A stretch of DNA of 64,000 bases from Actinomadura violacea (GTDB lineage Bacteria > Actinomycetota > Actinomycetes > Streptosporangiales > Streptosporangiaceae), in the NCBI RefSeq assembly GCF_017573465.1, contig NZ_JAGEPF010000014.1:1-64000 (forward strand), read 5' to 3'. Each line of letters starts with the position of its first letter. Positions within the stretch are counted from its first letter, which is position 1. This document shows positions 18,176 through 26,887 of this stretch, piece by piece. Made by a program: the position numbers and the translations under genes. The notes beneath the pieces were generated by a model. That model worked only from the letters and a program-made list of their open reading frames with translations, did not search any database and had not been told where the DNA came from.

Positions 18176-19324
18176 TTACTTGTCGATGTCGCCGACGACG
18201 AAGAACATCGAGCCGAGTATCGCGATCATGTCGGCGACCAGGTTGCCGGGCAGCAGCTCCGCCAGCACCTGGATGTTGTTGAACGAGGCGGACCGCAGCT
18301 TCATCCGCCACGGCGTCTTCTCGCCCCGCGACACCAGGTAGTAGCCGTTGATGCCGAGCGGGTTCTCCGTCCAGGCGTAGGTGTGCCCCTCCGGCACCTT
18401 GAGGACCTTCGGGAGCCGCTGGTTGATGGGCCCGGGAGCCAGCTCGGCGAGCCTGTCCAGGCACGCGTCGGCGAGGTCCAGGGACGCGTACACCTGGTCC
18501 AGCAGGCATTCGAAGCGGGCCAGGCAGTCGCCCTCCTGGCGGGTGACCACCGGCACGTCGAGCTCCCCGTAGGCGAGGTACGGCTCGTCCCGGCGCAGGT
18601 CGAAATCGAGCCCGGACGCCCGCGCGATGGGGCCCGACACTCCGTACTGCAGGATCTGCTCCTGCGTGAGCACTCCGACGCCGCGTGTGCGCGCGCGGAA
18701 GATCTCGTTGCCCATGATGAGGTCGGCGATGTCGCTCATCCTCGAACGGACCTCTGAGACGGCCGTCCGCGCGCGCGCCGTCCAACCGGCGGGAAGCTCC
18801 TCCTTCAGGCCGCCTACACGGTTGAACATGTAATGCATGCGGCCACCGGACACCTCCTCCATCACCCGCTGCAGCGTCTCGCGCTCACGGAACGCATAGA
18901 AGATCGGCGTGATCGCGCCGACCTCCAGCGGATACGAGCCCAGGAACATGAGGTGGTTGAGGACGCGGTTGAGTTCGGCCAGCAGCGTCCTCGCCCACAC
19001 CGCGCGGACCGGGACCTCCATGCCGAGCATCCGCTCGACCGCGAGGACCACGCCGAGCTCGTTGGAGAACGCCGACAGCCAGTCATGCCGGTTGGCCAGC
19101 ACGATGATCTGCCTGAAGTCCCGTACCTCGAACAGCTTCTCGGCGCCCCGGTGCATGTAGCCGACGATGGGCTCGGCCGCCGAGATGCGCTCGCCGTCAA
19201 GGGTCAGCTTCAGCCGGAGCACGCCGTGCGTGGACGGGTGCTGGGGGCCGATGTTCAGCGTCATGTCCTCGGTGGCGAGCTCCTTGGCGCCCGCACCGAT
19301 CCCGACGATCCGCTCGGTGGTCAT
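18176..19324 (-). CDS. Lone NADH-quinone oxidoreductase subunit D-like protein
   Basis: 382 aa, a full-length relative of NuoD (the 49-kDa subunit of complex I). Hallmarks are LNIGPQHPSTHGVLR near the N-terminus, EPIVGYMHRGAEKLFE, the quinone-site region NRHDWLSAFSNE, and FNNIQVLAE near the end. Complex I needs NuoB/C/E-N beside it, but none is encoded here, so this is a second, orphan copy. Streptomyces carry a similar stand-alone copy in the matching region. Its partner complex is unknown. The gene is convergent with the folate operon, 30 bp from DUF3180. Confidence 0.92.
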   Translation of the reverse strand: MTTERIVGIGAGAKELATEDMTLNIGPQHPSTHGVLRLKLTLDGERISAAEPIVGYMHRGAEKLFEVRDFRQIIVLANRHDWLSAFSNELGVVLAVERMLGMEVPVRAVWARTLLAELNRVLNHLMFLGSYPLEVGAITPIFYAFRERETLQRVMEEVSGGRMHYMFNRVGGLKEELPAGWTARARTAVSEVRSRMSDIADLIMGNEIFRARTRGVGVLTQEQILQYGVSGPIARASGLDFDLRRDEPYLAYGELDVPVVTRQEGDCLARFECLLDQVYASLDLADACLDRLAELAPGPINQRLPKVLKVPEGHTYAWTENPLGINGYYLVSRGEKTPWRMKLRSASFNNIQVLAELLPGNLVADMIAILGSMFFVVGDIDK

Positions 19325-19403
19325 GGTCGCGTCTCCGCCGCTCCGGTCACCGCTTCATGGTCCCATGGCGGGCGGCAGGCGTTATCCGGTTGACTAGGGG
19401 GTG

Positions 19404-20126
19404 ATGAACCCGAGCCACGGCGAACCACCGTACGAGCCCGTCGCGCAGCCTGGATACCAGGACGCGGCGCACCCTCCCGCGCCGTCCGGCCCGGGACAGG
19501 GCGGCCATCCGCACGACCCCGCGGGCATGCCGCCGGGCCGACCCGACTTCACACCCGGTGCGGCCGGACAGGTGCCGCCCGGCGGCCACCCGCTGCAACC
19601 GGGCGCGCCCGGGGCGGTGCCCCCGACGTACGAGGCGGACCAGGCGTTCGCCCCCGGCGGCGGCCTGCAGTGGTCGACCATCTCCGCGCGGCACGCACCG
19701 CACAGGCTGTTCACGGCCGTGCTGTGGGCGGTCCCCATCGGCGCCGTAGGAGCCTTCGTGGTGTGGCGCAACGGGGGCGCGGTCGCCGCCGCCATGTGGA
19801 TCGCGGCGGTGGTGCTGGTGACCGTTGTCACGTGGGTGATGGCGGAGCTCGACCGCCGCTCCTTCGGGTACGTCGAGCGCTCCGACGACCTCGTCGTGAC
19901 CCACGGCGTGCTGGTCAAGCGGCTCATCGTCGTCCCCTACGGACGCATGCAGTTCGTGGACGTGACCGCTGGGCTCCTGGAGCGGTGGATGGGCATCGCC
20001 ACGGTGCGCATGCACACGGCGGCCGCGGCGACAGATGCGGCCATTCCCGGGCTGCCCGCCATGGAGGCCGCGCGCCTGCGCGATCGGCTTGCCCAGAAGG
20101 GCGAGGCACGGAGCATGGGCCTGTGA
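19404..20126 (+). CDS. Membrane protein with bacterial PH domain (YdbS type)
   Basis: 240 aa. The first about 85 residues are Pro/Gly/His-rich and disordered. Two membrane helices (about 108-125 and 131-150) are followed by a bacterial PH-like domain (bPH2, about 165-235) with the signature LVVTHGVLVKRLIVVPYGRMQFVDV. The YdbS/YdbT pair of Bacillus has this design; in that species it helps resist certain bacteriocins. The start is either ATG 19404 or GTG 19401. Its stop overlaps the GTG of the next, related gene, so the two are translationally coupled and probably form one complex. Confidence 0.88.
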   Translation: MNPSHGEPPYEPVAQPGYQDAAHPPAPSGPGQGGHPHDPAGMPPGRPDFTPGAAGQVPPGGHPLQPGAPGAVPPTYEADQAFAPGGGLQWSTISARHAPHRLFTAVLWAVPIGAVGAFVVWRNGGAVAAAMWIAAVVLVTVVTWVMAELDRRSFGYVERSDDLVVTHGVLVKRLIVVPYGRMQFVDVTAGLLERWMGIATVRMHTAAAATDAAIPGLPAMEAARLRDRLAQKGEARSMGL

Positions 20127-21670
20127 ACGGCCCTTACGGACCGCCTCCTGGCGGCCAAGGCGGCCCCTACGGGCAACCCGGTCCTTATGGGCCGCCCCCA
20201 CCGGGCCCTTATGGGCCGCATCCGCCGGGGCCTTACGGGGCGCCTCGTCCTCCGTACGGTCCGCCTCCCGGCCCGTACGGCCAGCCCAGACCGCCTTATG
20301 GGCCTCCCCACGCGTACGGTCCGCCCCCGGGCTACCGGCCTCCGCCGCCACCGATCCGGTTCTCCGAGGGCACGCACCGGCTGCACTGGGCGACGGCGCC
20401 GCTGCGGGCGTTCATCTTCCTCATCATCTACTTCGTCCTGCTCGGCTTCCCGCTGCTGCTGACGCAGACGGGCCACGGTGTCACGCTGGAGCTCACGCCC
20501 GCCGTGGTGACGCGCTTCTTCGCGGTGTCCCTCCCCATGACGGGAATCGCGGTCGGCTCCGGCCTATGGACATGGCTGGCCCTGCGGTTCCGCATCGACG
20601 GCGACGATCTCGTGGTGGAGACGGGCCTGATCCGCAAGCGCAAGCGGCGCATCCCGCTCTCCCGCATCCAGGCCATCGACGTGGTCCGGCCGCTCGTGAC
20701 GCGGGTGTTCTCCCTTGCGGAGGTCCGGGTCGAGCTCGCGGGCGGGGAGCAGAGCGAGATCGCGCTGCGCTACCTCGGACGCCACTCCGCCCAGCAACTG
20801 CGGGCCGAACTCCTCGCGCGCGCGGCGGGACTCCCGGGCCACACGCCCGAGGCGCCGGAACGCCACATGTGGCGCGTCCCCTTCGGGAACCTGCTCGCCT
20901 CCCTGCTGCTCCGGCTGCCCGTGCTCGGGACCGGGATCCTCTTCTTCGCGACCCTCGTCTTCCTCGTCGTGTACGCCGAGGGCGGCATCCTCGCGGTCAC
21001 GCTGCCCATCGTGCTTGGCCTCATCCGGGCCGTCGTCGCACCGCTGGTGATGTACGCCAACTTCACCGTCGCGATGTCACCGGACGGGATACGGCTGCGG
21101 TACGGGCTTCTCGAGACGCGTATGCAGACACTTCCGCCCGGCCGCATCCAGGCCGTCAGCATCATCGAGCCCGCGATCTGGCGCAGGGTCGGATGGGCTC
21201 GCGTCGAGGTCACCGTGGCCGGCTATGCGGGGGAGCGGCAGGCGCTGTCCTCGACACTGCTCCCCATCGCGCCCAGGCACGTCGCCATGCACCTGGTCTC
21301 GCAGGTCTTCCCCGGCACGCACGTCGATGCGGTGCCGCTGGTCCCCGCCTCGTCGAAGGGCGTCGCGATCGACCGAGCGGACGGCGCCGGTGCCGACGAC
21401 GTGGTCTTCGTGTCCCGGCACGGGTGGCCGTGCCGCCGCACGGACGTGATCGCCCACGCGCGCGCGCAGAGCGTCCGGCTCACCGTGAACCCAGTGCAGC
21501 GCATCTTCGGGCTGGCCACCGTCCACGTCGACGCGCCGCCGGGACTGGTCCAGGTGGCCGCCGCCGACCGGGAGCCCGGCGAGGCCCGCGCGATCGTCGA
21601 GTCGACGGCCCGCCGCGCGCAGGCCGCCCGCACCGCGGGTGGCGACACCGCCCACTGGGCCGCCCGCTGA
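20123..21670 (+). CDS. Membrane protein with repeated bacterial PH domains (YdbT type)
   Basis: 515 aa. An N-terminal tail of about 75 residues is built from Tyr-Gly-Pro-Pro repeats. Two PH-like bPH2 units are clear: RFRIDGDDLVVETGLIRKRKRRIPLSRIQ (core LVVETGLIRKRKRR) near 155-185, and GIRLRYGLLETRMQTLPPGRIQ (core LRYGLLETRMQ) near 325-350. A third, weaker unit lies towards 440-500. Two pairs of membrane helices sit between (about 95-150 and 255-310). It starts with a GTG overlapping the previous stop (GTGA). Probably a membrane complex with the previous protein; the substrate or ligand is unknown. Confidence 0.88.
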   Translation: MNGPYGPPPGGQGGPYGQPGPYGPPPPGPYGPHPPGPYGAPRPPYGPPPGPYGQPRPPYGPPHAYGPPPGYRPPPPPIRFSEGTHRLHWATAPLRAFIFLIIYFVLLGFPLLLTQTGHGVTLELTPAVVTRFFAVSLPMTGIAVGSGLWTWLALRFRIDGDDLVVETGLIRKRKRRIPLSRIQAIDVVRPLVTRVFSLAEVRVELAGGEQSEIALRYLGRHSAQQLRAELLARAAGLPGHTPEAPERHMWRVPFGNLLASLLLRLPVLGTGILFFATLVFLVVYAEGGILAVTLPIVLGLIRAVVAPLVMYANFTVAMSPDGIRLRYGLLETRMQTLPPGRIQAVSIIEPAIWRRVGWARVEVTVAGYAGERQALSSTLLPIAPRHVAMHLVSQVFPGTHVDAVPLVPASSKGVAIDRADGAGADDVVFVSRHGWPCRRTDVIAHARAQSVRLTVNPVQRIFGLATVHVDAPPGLVQVAAADREPGEARAIVESTARRAQAARTAGGDTAHWAAR

Positions 21671-21737
21671 CCGACCGGTTATCCACAGAACGACGTTCAC
21701 CTTTCCTGGCCCTTCGCCGCCGTCGAGCATGGGTGGC

Positions 21738-21783
21738 GGCCGCCGAGCGCGTCTCGGCGGCCCTCCGCCCGGATCGGGCGGAG
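21738..21783. terminator. Two tandem hairpins between convergent genes
   Basis: Hairpin 1: GGCCGCCGAG (21738-21747), loop CGCGT, CTCGGCGGCC (21753-21762). Hairpin 2: CTCCGCCCG (21763-21771), loop GAT, CGGGCGGAG (21775-21783). Both are perfect and abut, which suits a two-way terminator between the PH-domain operon and the hydrolase gene. Confidence 0.85.
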
Positions 21784-21795
21784 CCGATCGGCGGA

Positions 21796-22635
21796 TCAGG
21801 AGGTCAGCGTGAAGAGTTCGTGGACGCGCGCGGCGAACCCGGTGGGGAACGAGGTGTTGCCGTTGTGGCCGCCCGGGAACTCCTCGATCGGGCGCCCGAG
21901 CAGCGCCGCCAGTTCCACGGCGCACTGGTGGTTCCAGGCGTTCTTGGAGTCCTTACCGGCGGCCGGGATGATCCGCGTGTGCGCTGCGGCGGCCTCGACC
22001 TCCGCCGCGCCCAGCACGTCCACGCGGCACTGCGGGATGTCGTTGGCCAGGTAGTAGCCGAAGTTGGCCGCTCGCTCCTCGGTCATCGGAGCGGCGATGA
22101 CCCCCGCCTCGGTCTCGATCCGGGCGGGATCGAGGCCGGTCAGCGCCGCCGCCAGCGGCACCGCCGCGCGCCAGCCGTCCGCCCGGTACGCGGCCTCGAC
22201 CTCGCCGAGCCGGCGTTCGATGTCGGCGCGGTCGCGGGCCGACAGCAGGCCGGGGGTGGCGGGGTCGTGGGCGATGAGGGCGGAGATCTGCCCGGGGTGG
22301 GTCGCGGCCAGGTGCAGGCCGTACAGGGCTCCCAGGCTGCAGCCGAGCATGAGGGCCGGCTCGTCGGTCAGCGCGGAGAGCAGGTGGTGGACGTCCTCGG
22401 CGTGCACGGCGGGCGTCACCGGGATCGAGGGGTCGTCCACCTTCGTCCGTGAGAGGCCGCGGCGGTCGTAGGTGACGACGGTGTAGTGGGCGACGAGCCG
22501 GTCGACGAGGTCGGCGGTCCGGCGCGCGTCCCCCTCGCCGCTCTGCCCGATGACGAGGAGCGGGCCGTCGCCGCGGACCTCGTAGTACACCTCGGCGCCG
22601 GGCACCTGCAGCATCGCGGTCTTGGTCGCGTTCAT
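21796..22635 (-). CDS. Alpha/beta hydrolase
   Basis: 279 aa. An alpha/beta-hydrolase fold of the haloperoxidase/epoxide-hydrolase-like group. The nucleophile elbow GCSLGA supplies the Ser, GGHNG near residue 258 supplies the catalytic His, and an Asp in the KDSKN region or in the preceding strand is the likely acid. No signal peptide. The substrate cannot be told. It is divergent from the MarR regulator, with AT-rich palindromes in the gap, so it is probably the regulator's target. Confidence 0.88.
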   Translation of the reverse strand: MNATKTAMLQVPGAEVYYEVRGDGPLLVIGQSGEGDARRTADLVDRLVAHYTVVTYDRRGLSRTKVDDPSIPVTPAVHAEDVHHLLSALTDEPALMLGCSLGALYGLHLAATHPGQISALIAHDPATPGLLSARDRADIERRLGEVEAAYRADGWRAAVPLAAALTGLDPARIETEAGVIAAPMTEERAANFGYYLANDIPQCRVDVLGAAEVEAAAAHTRIIPAAGKDSKNAWNHQCAVELAALLGRPIEEFPGGHNGNTSFPTGFAARVHELFTLTS

Positions 22636-22679
22636 TCCACGTCCTCTGGATCGGGGGTCTCACCGGCGATCGGTAAGTA

Positions 22680-22722
22680 CATCTCTATAGATACATCAAA
22701 ATAGATGCATCTGTCCAGATGT
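22680..22722. promoter_or_regulatory. AT-rich palindromic operator candidate between hydrolase and MarR
   Basis: The gap is the most AT-rich part of the neighbourhood. It contains CTATAG, the perfect palindrome AGATGCATCT (22703-22712), and several ACATC/AGATG half-sites (around 22679, 22694, 22716). MarR proteins usually bind such sites between divergent genes. Exact borders are a guess. Confidence 0.5.
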
Positions 22723-22734
22723 AAGTTGGGAGGT

Positions 22735-23181
22735 GTGAACGGAGTCGAACTGTTCCTGCTGGGCCGGACGCTGATGAAGATCGGCGAGGAGGCCATGCCC
22801 GCGCCGCGCGGCGGACCGGCGGGCGGCACCCGTGCCATCCTGATCGTGCTGAGCGACATCGTCGGCCATCCGGGCAGTGCCATCGGCGAGATCGCCGAGC
22901 GGACCGGGCTGCCGCAGAGCCAGGTCTCCACGGCCGTCGCGCGGCTCAGGAAGACCGGATCGGTGGTCGCCGAACCCGACCCGGACGATCGCCGGCGCTC
23001 GCTGGTCCGCAAGGCCGACGAGGACTCCGACCGCGTCGCCGAGGTGCGCTCCACCACCATCGACGCCGCCCTCACGGCGGCGCTCGACGGAAGCGACCAC
23101 CTCGCCGAGGTGACGGACGCGCTCGCCGTCCTGGCCCGCCACCTGGGCCCTGAAAGCCTCACCCACCTCCGCACCCCCTGA
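22735..23181 (+). CDS. MarR-family transcriptional regulator
   Basis: 148 aa. A winged helix-turn-helix with AIGEIAERTGLPQSQVSTAVARL as helix-turn-helix (core TGLPQSQVS) and a wing DPDDRRRSLVRK, followed by the dimer helices. The start is uncertain. GTG 22735 keeps the whole first helix but has GGGAGG only 1 nt away, so it may be leaderless. ATG 22705 is in frame but lies inside a palindrome. The divergent hydrolase gene and the operator-like gap suggest local control of a small-molecule-degrading enzyme. Confidence 0.85.
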   Translation: MNGVELFLLGRTLMKIGEEAMPAPRGGPAGGTRAILIVLSDIVGHPGSAIGEIAERTGLPQSQVSTAVARLRKTGSVVAEPDPDDRRRSLVRKADEDSDRVAEVRSTTIDAALTAALDGSDHLAEVTDALAVLARHLGPESLTHLRTP

Positions 23182-23248
23182 CCCCGCCCCGAGACGGCTT
23201 GGCTGCCTCCGGCCCCGGGGCCACTAGGGCCCTGCACCTGTTGGTTAT

Positions 23249-23272
23249 GGGGGTGGGTGTGGGGGGTTGGGG
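23249..23272 (+). promoter_or_regulatory. G-quadruplex motif just upstream of the P450 gene
   Basis: Four G-runs of 5, 3, 6 and 4, separated by loops of 1, 3 and 2 nt, on the coding strand. They end 15 nt before the P450 ATG and abut a TATTGT -10-like box (23276-23281). The pattern is an ideal G4 motif; folding in the cell is not shown. Confidence 0.6.
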
Positions 23273-23287
23273 TCGTATTGTCGGGTG

Positions 23288-24496
23288 ATGAGTGATTTGG
23301 GGTACGACCCGTGGTCGGCGGGGTTCGTGGCGGATCCGTATCCGGTGTTCGCGGAGCTGCGGGCGGAACGGCCGGTGTTCTTCCACGAGCCGACCGGGCA
23401 GTGGGTGATCAGCCGGTACGAGGACGTCGACGCGCTGCTGCGCGACAGGCGGCTCGGGCGGTCCTACCTGCACGTGGGCGGGCACGAGGAGTTCGGGCAG
23501 GAGCCGGAGGCGGAGTTCCTCAAGCCGTTCTGGGACCTCATCCGGGCCGGGATGCTCGACGTCGAGCCGCCCACCCACACGCGGCTGCGGCGGCTGGTGT
23601 CCAAGGCGTTCACCGCGCGGATGGTCGAGGGGCTGCGGCCGACGATCCGGCGGCTGGCGGGGGAGCTGGCCGGGGCGCTCGCCGACGAGGGCGGCGGTGA
23701 CCTGCTCGCCGACGTCGCGGAGCCGCTGCCGGTCAACGTGATCGCCGAGATGCTCGGCGTGCCCGTTGAGGACCGGCCGCTGCTGCGACCCTGGTCCGCC
23801 GACATCTGCGGCATGTACGAGCTGAACCCGCCGGAGGAGGTGCAGCGGACCGCCGTCCGGGCGGCGGTGGAGTTCTCCGACTACCTGCGGGAGCTGGCCC
23901 GGTCGCGGCGGAGCGAGCCGCGCGACGACCTGATCAGTGCCCTCGCCCAGGTGGCGGACGAGGGCGACCGGCTGACCGAGGACGAGCTGATCGGCACCTG
24001 TGTCCTGCTGCTCAACGCGGGCCACGAGGCGACGGTCAACGCGACCGGCAACGGATGGTGGACGCTGTTCCGCAACCCCGGCGAGCTGGAGCGGCTCCGC
24101 AGTGACGAGCTGCTCGTCCCCACGGCCGTCGAGGAACTGCTGCGGTACGACACTCCGGCGCCGATGTTCGAGCGGTGGGTGCTTGAGGACATCACCGTGT
24201 CGGGCGTGGACATTCCGCGCGGCGCCGAGGTCGCGTTGCAGTTCGCCTCCGCCAACCGGGATCCCGAAGTGTTCGCCGATCCGGATCGGCTAGATCTCGG
24301 TCGCGACCCGAATCCGCACATCACGTTCGGCCTCGGCATCCACTACTGCCTCGGCGCCCCGCTTGCGCGGATCGAGCTGGCGGAGTCGTTGTCGGCGCTG
24401 CTTCGGATGGCTCCGGGCCTTCGGCTGGTCTCCGAGCCGGAATGGAAGCCCGGCTTCGTGCTGCGCGGGTTGCAGGCCCTTCGCGTCCAGTGCTGA
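23288..24496 (+). CDS. Cytochrome P450
   Basis: 402 aa, a soluble bacterial class I P450. The I-helix oxygen-binding motif AGHEATVN, the K-helix ExxR in EELLR, and the heme loop FGLGIHYCLGAPLAR with Cys near 354 are intact. Such enzymes use ferredoxin and a reductase to hydroxylate small molecules; no ferredoxin gene is beside it. ATG 23288 is preceded by a -10-like TATTGT and no ribosome site, so the message may be leaderless. It resembles the second P450 of this window (44173-45411) in length and motifs, but the two are clearly different proteins. Confidence 0.95.
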   Translation: MSDLGYDPWSAGFVADPYPVFAELRAERPVFFHEPTGQWVISRYEDVDALLRDRRLGRSYLHVGGHEEFGQEPEAEFLKPFWDLIRAGMLDVEPPTHTRLRRLVSKAFTARMVEGLRPTIRRLAGELAGALADEGGGDLLADVAEPLPVNVIAEMLGVPVEDRPLLRPWSADICGMYELNPPEEVQRTAVRAAVEFSDYLRELARSRRSEPRDDLISALAQVADEGDRLTEDELIGTCVLLLNAGHEATVNATGNGWWTLFRNPGELERLRSDELLVPTAVEELLRYDTPAPMFERWVLEDITVSGVDIPRGAEVALQFASANRDPEVFADPDRLDLGRDPNPHITFGLGIHYCLGAPLARIELAESLSALLRMAPGLRLVSEPEWKPGFVLRGLQALRVQC

Positions 24497-24506
24497 GTCG
24501 TCGCGG

Positions 24507-25343
24507 TCAGGACCTGGCCGGTCTCCATGCGGTCGCGGTCATGGCGAGCAGGAGGGCGGTCAGGGTCAGCCAGTAGCCGGTGTCTTGGACGTTCGGCGGC
24601 GGGTCGGCCAGCGCGGACGCCGCGCCCGGCAGGACGTAGAGCGCCGCCGCCAAGGCCCAGCGCGGGCTGCGGGCGGCGGCGGTGGCCCACACGCCGATCA
24701 GTAGGAGGACGGCCTCCGTACCGGCTCGGAACAGCTGCCACGTCTCGCCGTACTCCCGGATACCGGGCGCGTGGGCAAGGACGACGGCGGCGGCCGGGAT
24801 CGCCAGCCACCACCATGGGCGGCTGCGCAGCTTCGGGCGCCCTAGGAGGAGCGCTACGGCGCCGATGGCGAGCATCCCGTAGGGGGCCAGTGAGACCCAG
24901 TTGACGTAGGCCGGGCCGAGGAAGGCGGTTGTTGACGCTCCGAACAGCATGGCCCGGCCGGTTGAGAGTGCCACGAGTAGGGCCAGCGGTACTGCCAGGG
25001 GGACCCAGCCGCGTAGCAACGTGATGACGAGTGCTGTGGAAACAGCCAGCCACCAGACGGATGTGTGGTCGGCGATGCAGTACGACAGGTTCGCCAGGGA
25101 CAACGTCAGGAGCCCCAGGTGGATGCCGTCCGCCCACCATGGCGAGGTACTTGCTGCGGCCTGACGGAAGCGGGCTATGAAGCCCGCCGTCATCAGGCCG
25201 GCAGTCTCCCGTGGTGAGGGGGTACGGCGCGGCGGCCCGTCCAAGAGTGTGCCAAGCATCTCGGCGCCGTACTCGTTGCGGTGGCCGGGCGGGAAGGCCC
25301 GAAGGCACAGGCGGTACCAGGTCTCGGTGAACGTCCCGCTCAT
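24507..25343 (-). CDS. Membrane protein with permease-prefix-like N-terminus, PadR-controlled
   Basis: 278 aa. The first about 35 residues (YRLCLRAFPPGHRNEYGAEM) resemble the permease prefix domain found before ABC permeases in PadR operons. The rest is six to eight hydrophobic helices with short loops and no transporter or enzyme motif I can name. It starts within the PadR stop (ATGA overlap), so the two are coupled. Function unknown. Confidence 0.75.
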   Translation of the reverse strand: MSGTFTETWYRLCLRAFPPGHRNEYGAEMLGTLLDGPPRRTPSPRETAGLMTAGFIARFRQAAASTSPWWADGIHLGLLTLSLANLSYCIADHTSVWWLAVSTALVITLLRGWVPLAVPLALLVALSTGRAMLFGASTTAFLGPAYVNWVSLAPYGMLAIGAVALLLGRPKLRSRPWWWLAIPAAAVVLAHAPGIREYGETWQLFRAGTEAVLLLIGVWATAAARSPRWALAAALYVLPGAASALADPPPNVQDTGYWLTLTALLLAMTATAWRPARS

Positions 25344-25684
25344 GCCGGCGCGATCCCGGCCGCCGGGGAAGTCCGGTCCATGACGACTCGGGCGGCCTGC
25401 TCCATGCGCGCCGCCTCCTGTGTGACGGCCCGGCGGCCGTCCTCGGTCAGCCGGTAGTAGCGGCGCGGGCGGCCCTGGACGGTCTCCTCGCTGTCCACGG
25501 CGATCAGTGCGTCGCCGGCCAGCCGGTCGAGCGCGCCGTAGAGCGTGCCGACCGCGAGCCGGACGCGCCCGCCGGACAGCTCGTCGGCCCGCTTGATGAT
25601 CCCGTAGCCGTGCGACGGCCCGTCGAGGAGCGCGGCCAGCACGAAGTACGTGGGCTCGCTCATCGACGGTGATCGTTTCGCCAT
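25340..25684 (-). CDS. PadR-family transcriptional regulator
   Basis: 114 aa. A PadR winged helix: YFVLAALLDGPSHGYGI, then LAVGTLYGALDRLAGDALI, and the wing GRPRRYYRLTEDGRRAV. These proteins usually repress a membrane-protein or ABC-transporter gene next door. Here the partner is the overlapping membrane protein. ATG 25684 is preferred because a TATAT -10-like box lies just upstream, which suggests a leaderless message; ATG 25696 and ATG 25663 are in-frame alternatives. Confidence 0.88.
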   Translation of the reverse strand: MAKRSPSMSEPTYFVLAALLDGPSHGYGIIKRADELSGGRVRLAVGTLYGALDRLAGDALIAVDSEETVQGRPRRYYRLTEDGRRAVTQEAARMEQAARVVMDRTSPAAGIAPA

Positions 25685-25736
25685 GCGGGCGACCATATAT
25701 CGGCCGACGAAGTATGGGAAGGGTGTTCGCCGAGGA

Positions 25737-26762
25737 TCAGGGCGTGGTCAGGGAGGACAGGGACGGCGGCAGCGGGGTGTCCACGGCCTGCGCGAGCCAC
25801 CCGAAACCGCCCAGGCCGGACGGGTCGGTGAGCTCGGCGTCCTCGCCGGCGCGGCAGAGCGCGGCGACGTATCCGCGCGGGTCGCTGTGGGCCATCGCCA
25901 GGGGCGGGCGGGCACCGGACAGGCCCAGCGCGAGGAGGGCGGCGCGCTGGGTGGTGAGGAGCGTGGACGTGGCACCGGCCCGCTCGCCCGCGGTGGTGCA
26001 GGCGTCGAGGGCCACATGCGCCGTCACGTCGCACGAGCCGTCCGGGACGGCCGGGACGGTGGCGCCGTCGCGGTAGCCGGTGAGGGTGCCGCACGGGGGC
26101 CGCGAGTCGCGGGCGTGCGAGTAGTCGACCGCGATCGCGAGGCCCCGGTCGAGACGTCCGACCACCGACGCCCATGCGGCGCAGCGCGGGTGGCCGATCT
26201 CGGCGCGGTCGCCTGGTTCGCGGAGCGGCCACCAGAGGTCCAGCCAGTCGCGGTCCTCGGCGGACGGCTCGGCGCCGGGTCGCTCGCTGCCGCTGGACGG
26301 GTCGACGAGCACGGTGCGGACGCCGTCCGCGGTGTGCTCGACGACGTCGAGGGGGACGTTGTCGAGCCATTCGTTGGCGACGGCGAGACCGGTGATGCGG
26401 TCGGGGAGGTCGGCGCGCCAGGTGACGGACGCCGGAATGTCGGAGGGGCGTGGTGCTATTTCCACGGCCGTGGGGACGAGGCGGGAGGTGATGCCGGACG
26501 GGAGGCTCGCGAGGATGTTGATCAGCAGCCGGCCCGAGCCGGCGCCGATGTCGACGAGGTCGAGCCGGGCGGGGTGGCCGAGGGCGGTGTCGACGTCGAC
26601 GAGGAGCCGGGCGATCGCGGTGGCGAAGCGCGGTGAGGCGTGCACCGAGGTGCGGAAATGCGCGGCGGGGCGTTCCCCTCGCCGGTAGAACCCGCCCTCC
26701 CCGTACAGCGCCCGCTCCATCGCGGTGCGCCATGTCATCCACTCGGTAACCAACGCCGCCAC
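25737..26762 (-). CDS. MidA/NDUFAF7-type SAM-dependent methyltransferase
   Basis: 341 aa, COG1565-like. The SAM site is in DIGAGSGRLL, and the family signature NEWLDNVPLD follows; the N-terminal GEGGFYRRG is also typical. The mitochondrial relative NDUFAF7 methylates an arginine of the complex I NDUFS2 subunit, a NuoD homologue, during assembly. An orphan NuoD-like gene lies only 6.4 kb away. Start GTG 26762 is used; ATG 26738 (MTWRTAM) fits homologues about as well. Confidence 0.85.
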   Translation of the reverse strand: MAALVTEWMTWRTAMERALYGEGGFYRRGERPAAHFRTSVHASPRFATAIARLLVDVDTALGHPARLDLVDIGAGSGRLLINILASLPSGITSRLVPTAVEIAPRPSDIPASVTWRADLPDRITGLAVANEWLDNVPLDVVEHTADGVRTVLVDPSSGSERPGAEPSAEDRDWLDLWWPLREPGDRAEIGHPRCAAWASVVGRLDRGLAIAVDYSHARDSRPPCGTLTGYRDGATVPAVPDGSCDVTAHVALDACTTAGERAGATSTLLTTQRAALLALGLSGARPPLAMAHSDPRGYVAALCRAGEDAELTDPSGLGGFGWLAQAVDTPLPPSLSSLTTP

Positions 26763-26887
26763 GTCCGTGACGTTACCGTGCGGCGGCGCCCCGGCCGTCC
26801 CGTCCGCCGCGAGACCATCCCTGCGGCGGAGAGCGGTCCGACCTGCGGCTGATCCCGTGCTGACCTGCGCGTACGTACGCTGTGCGC

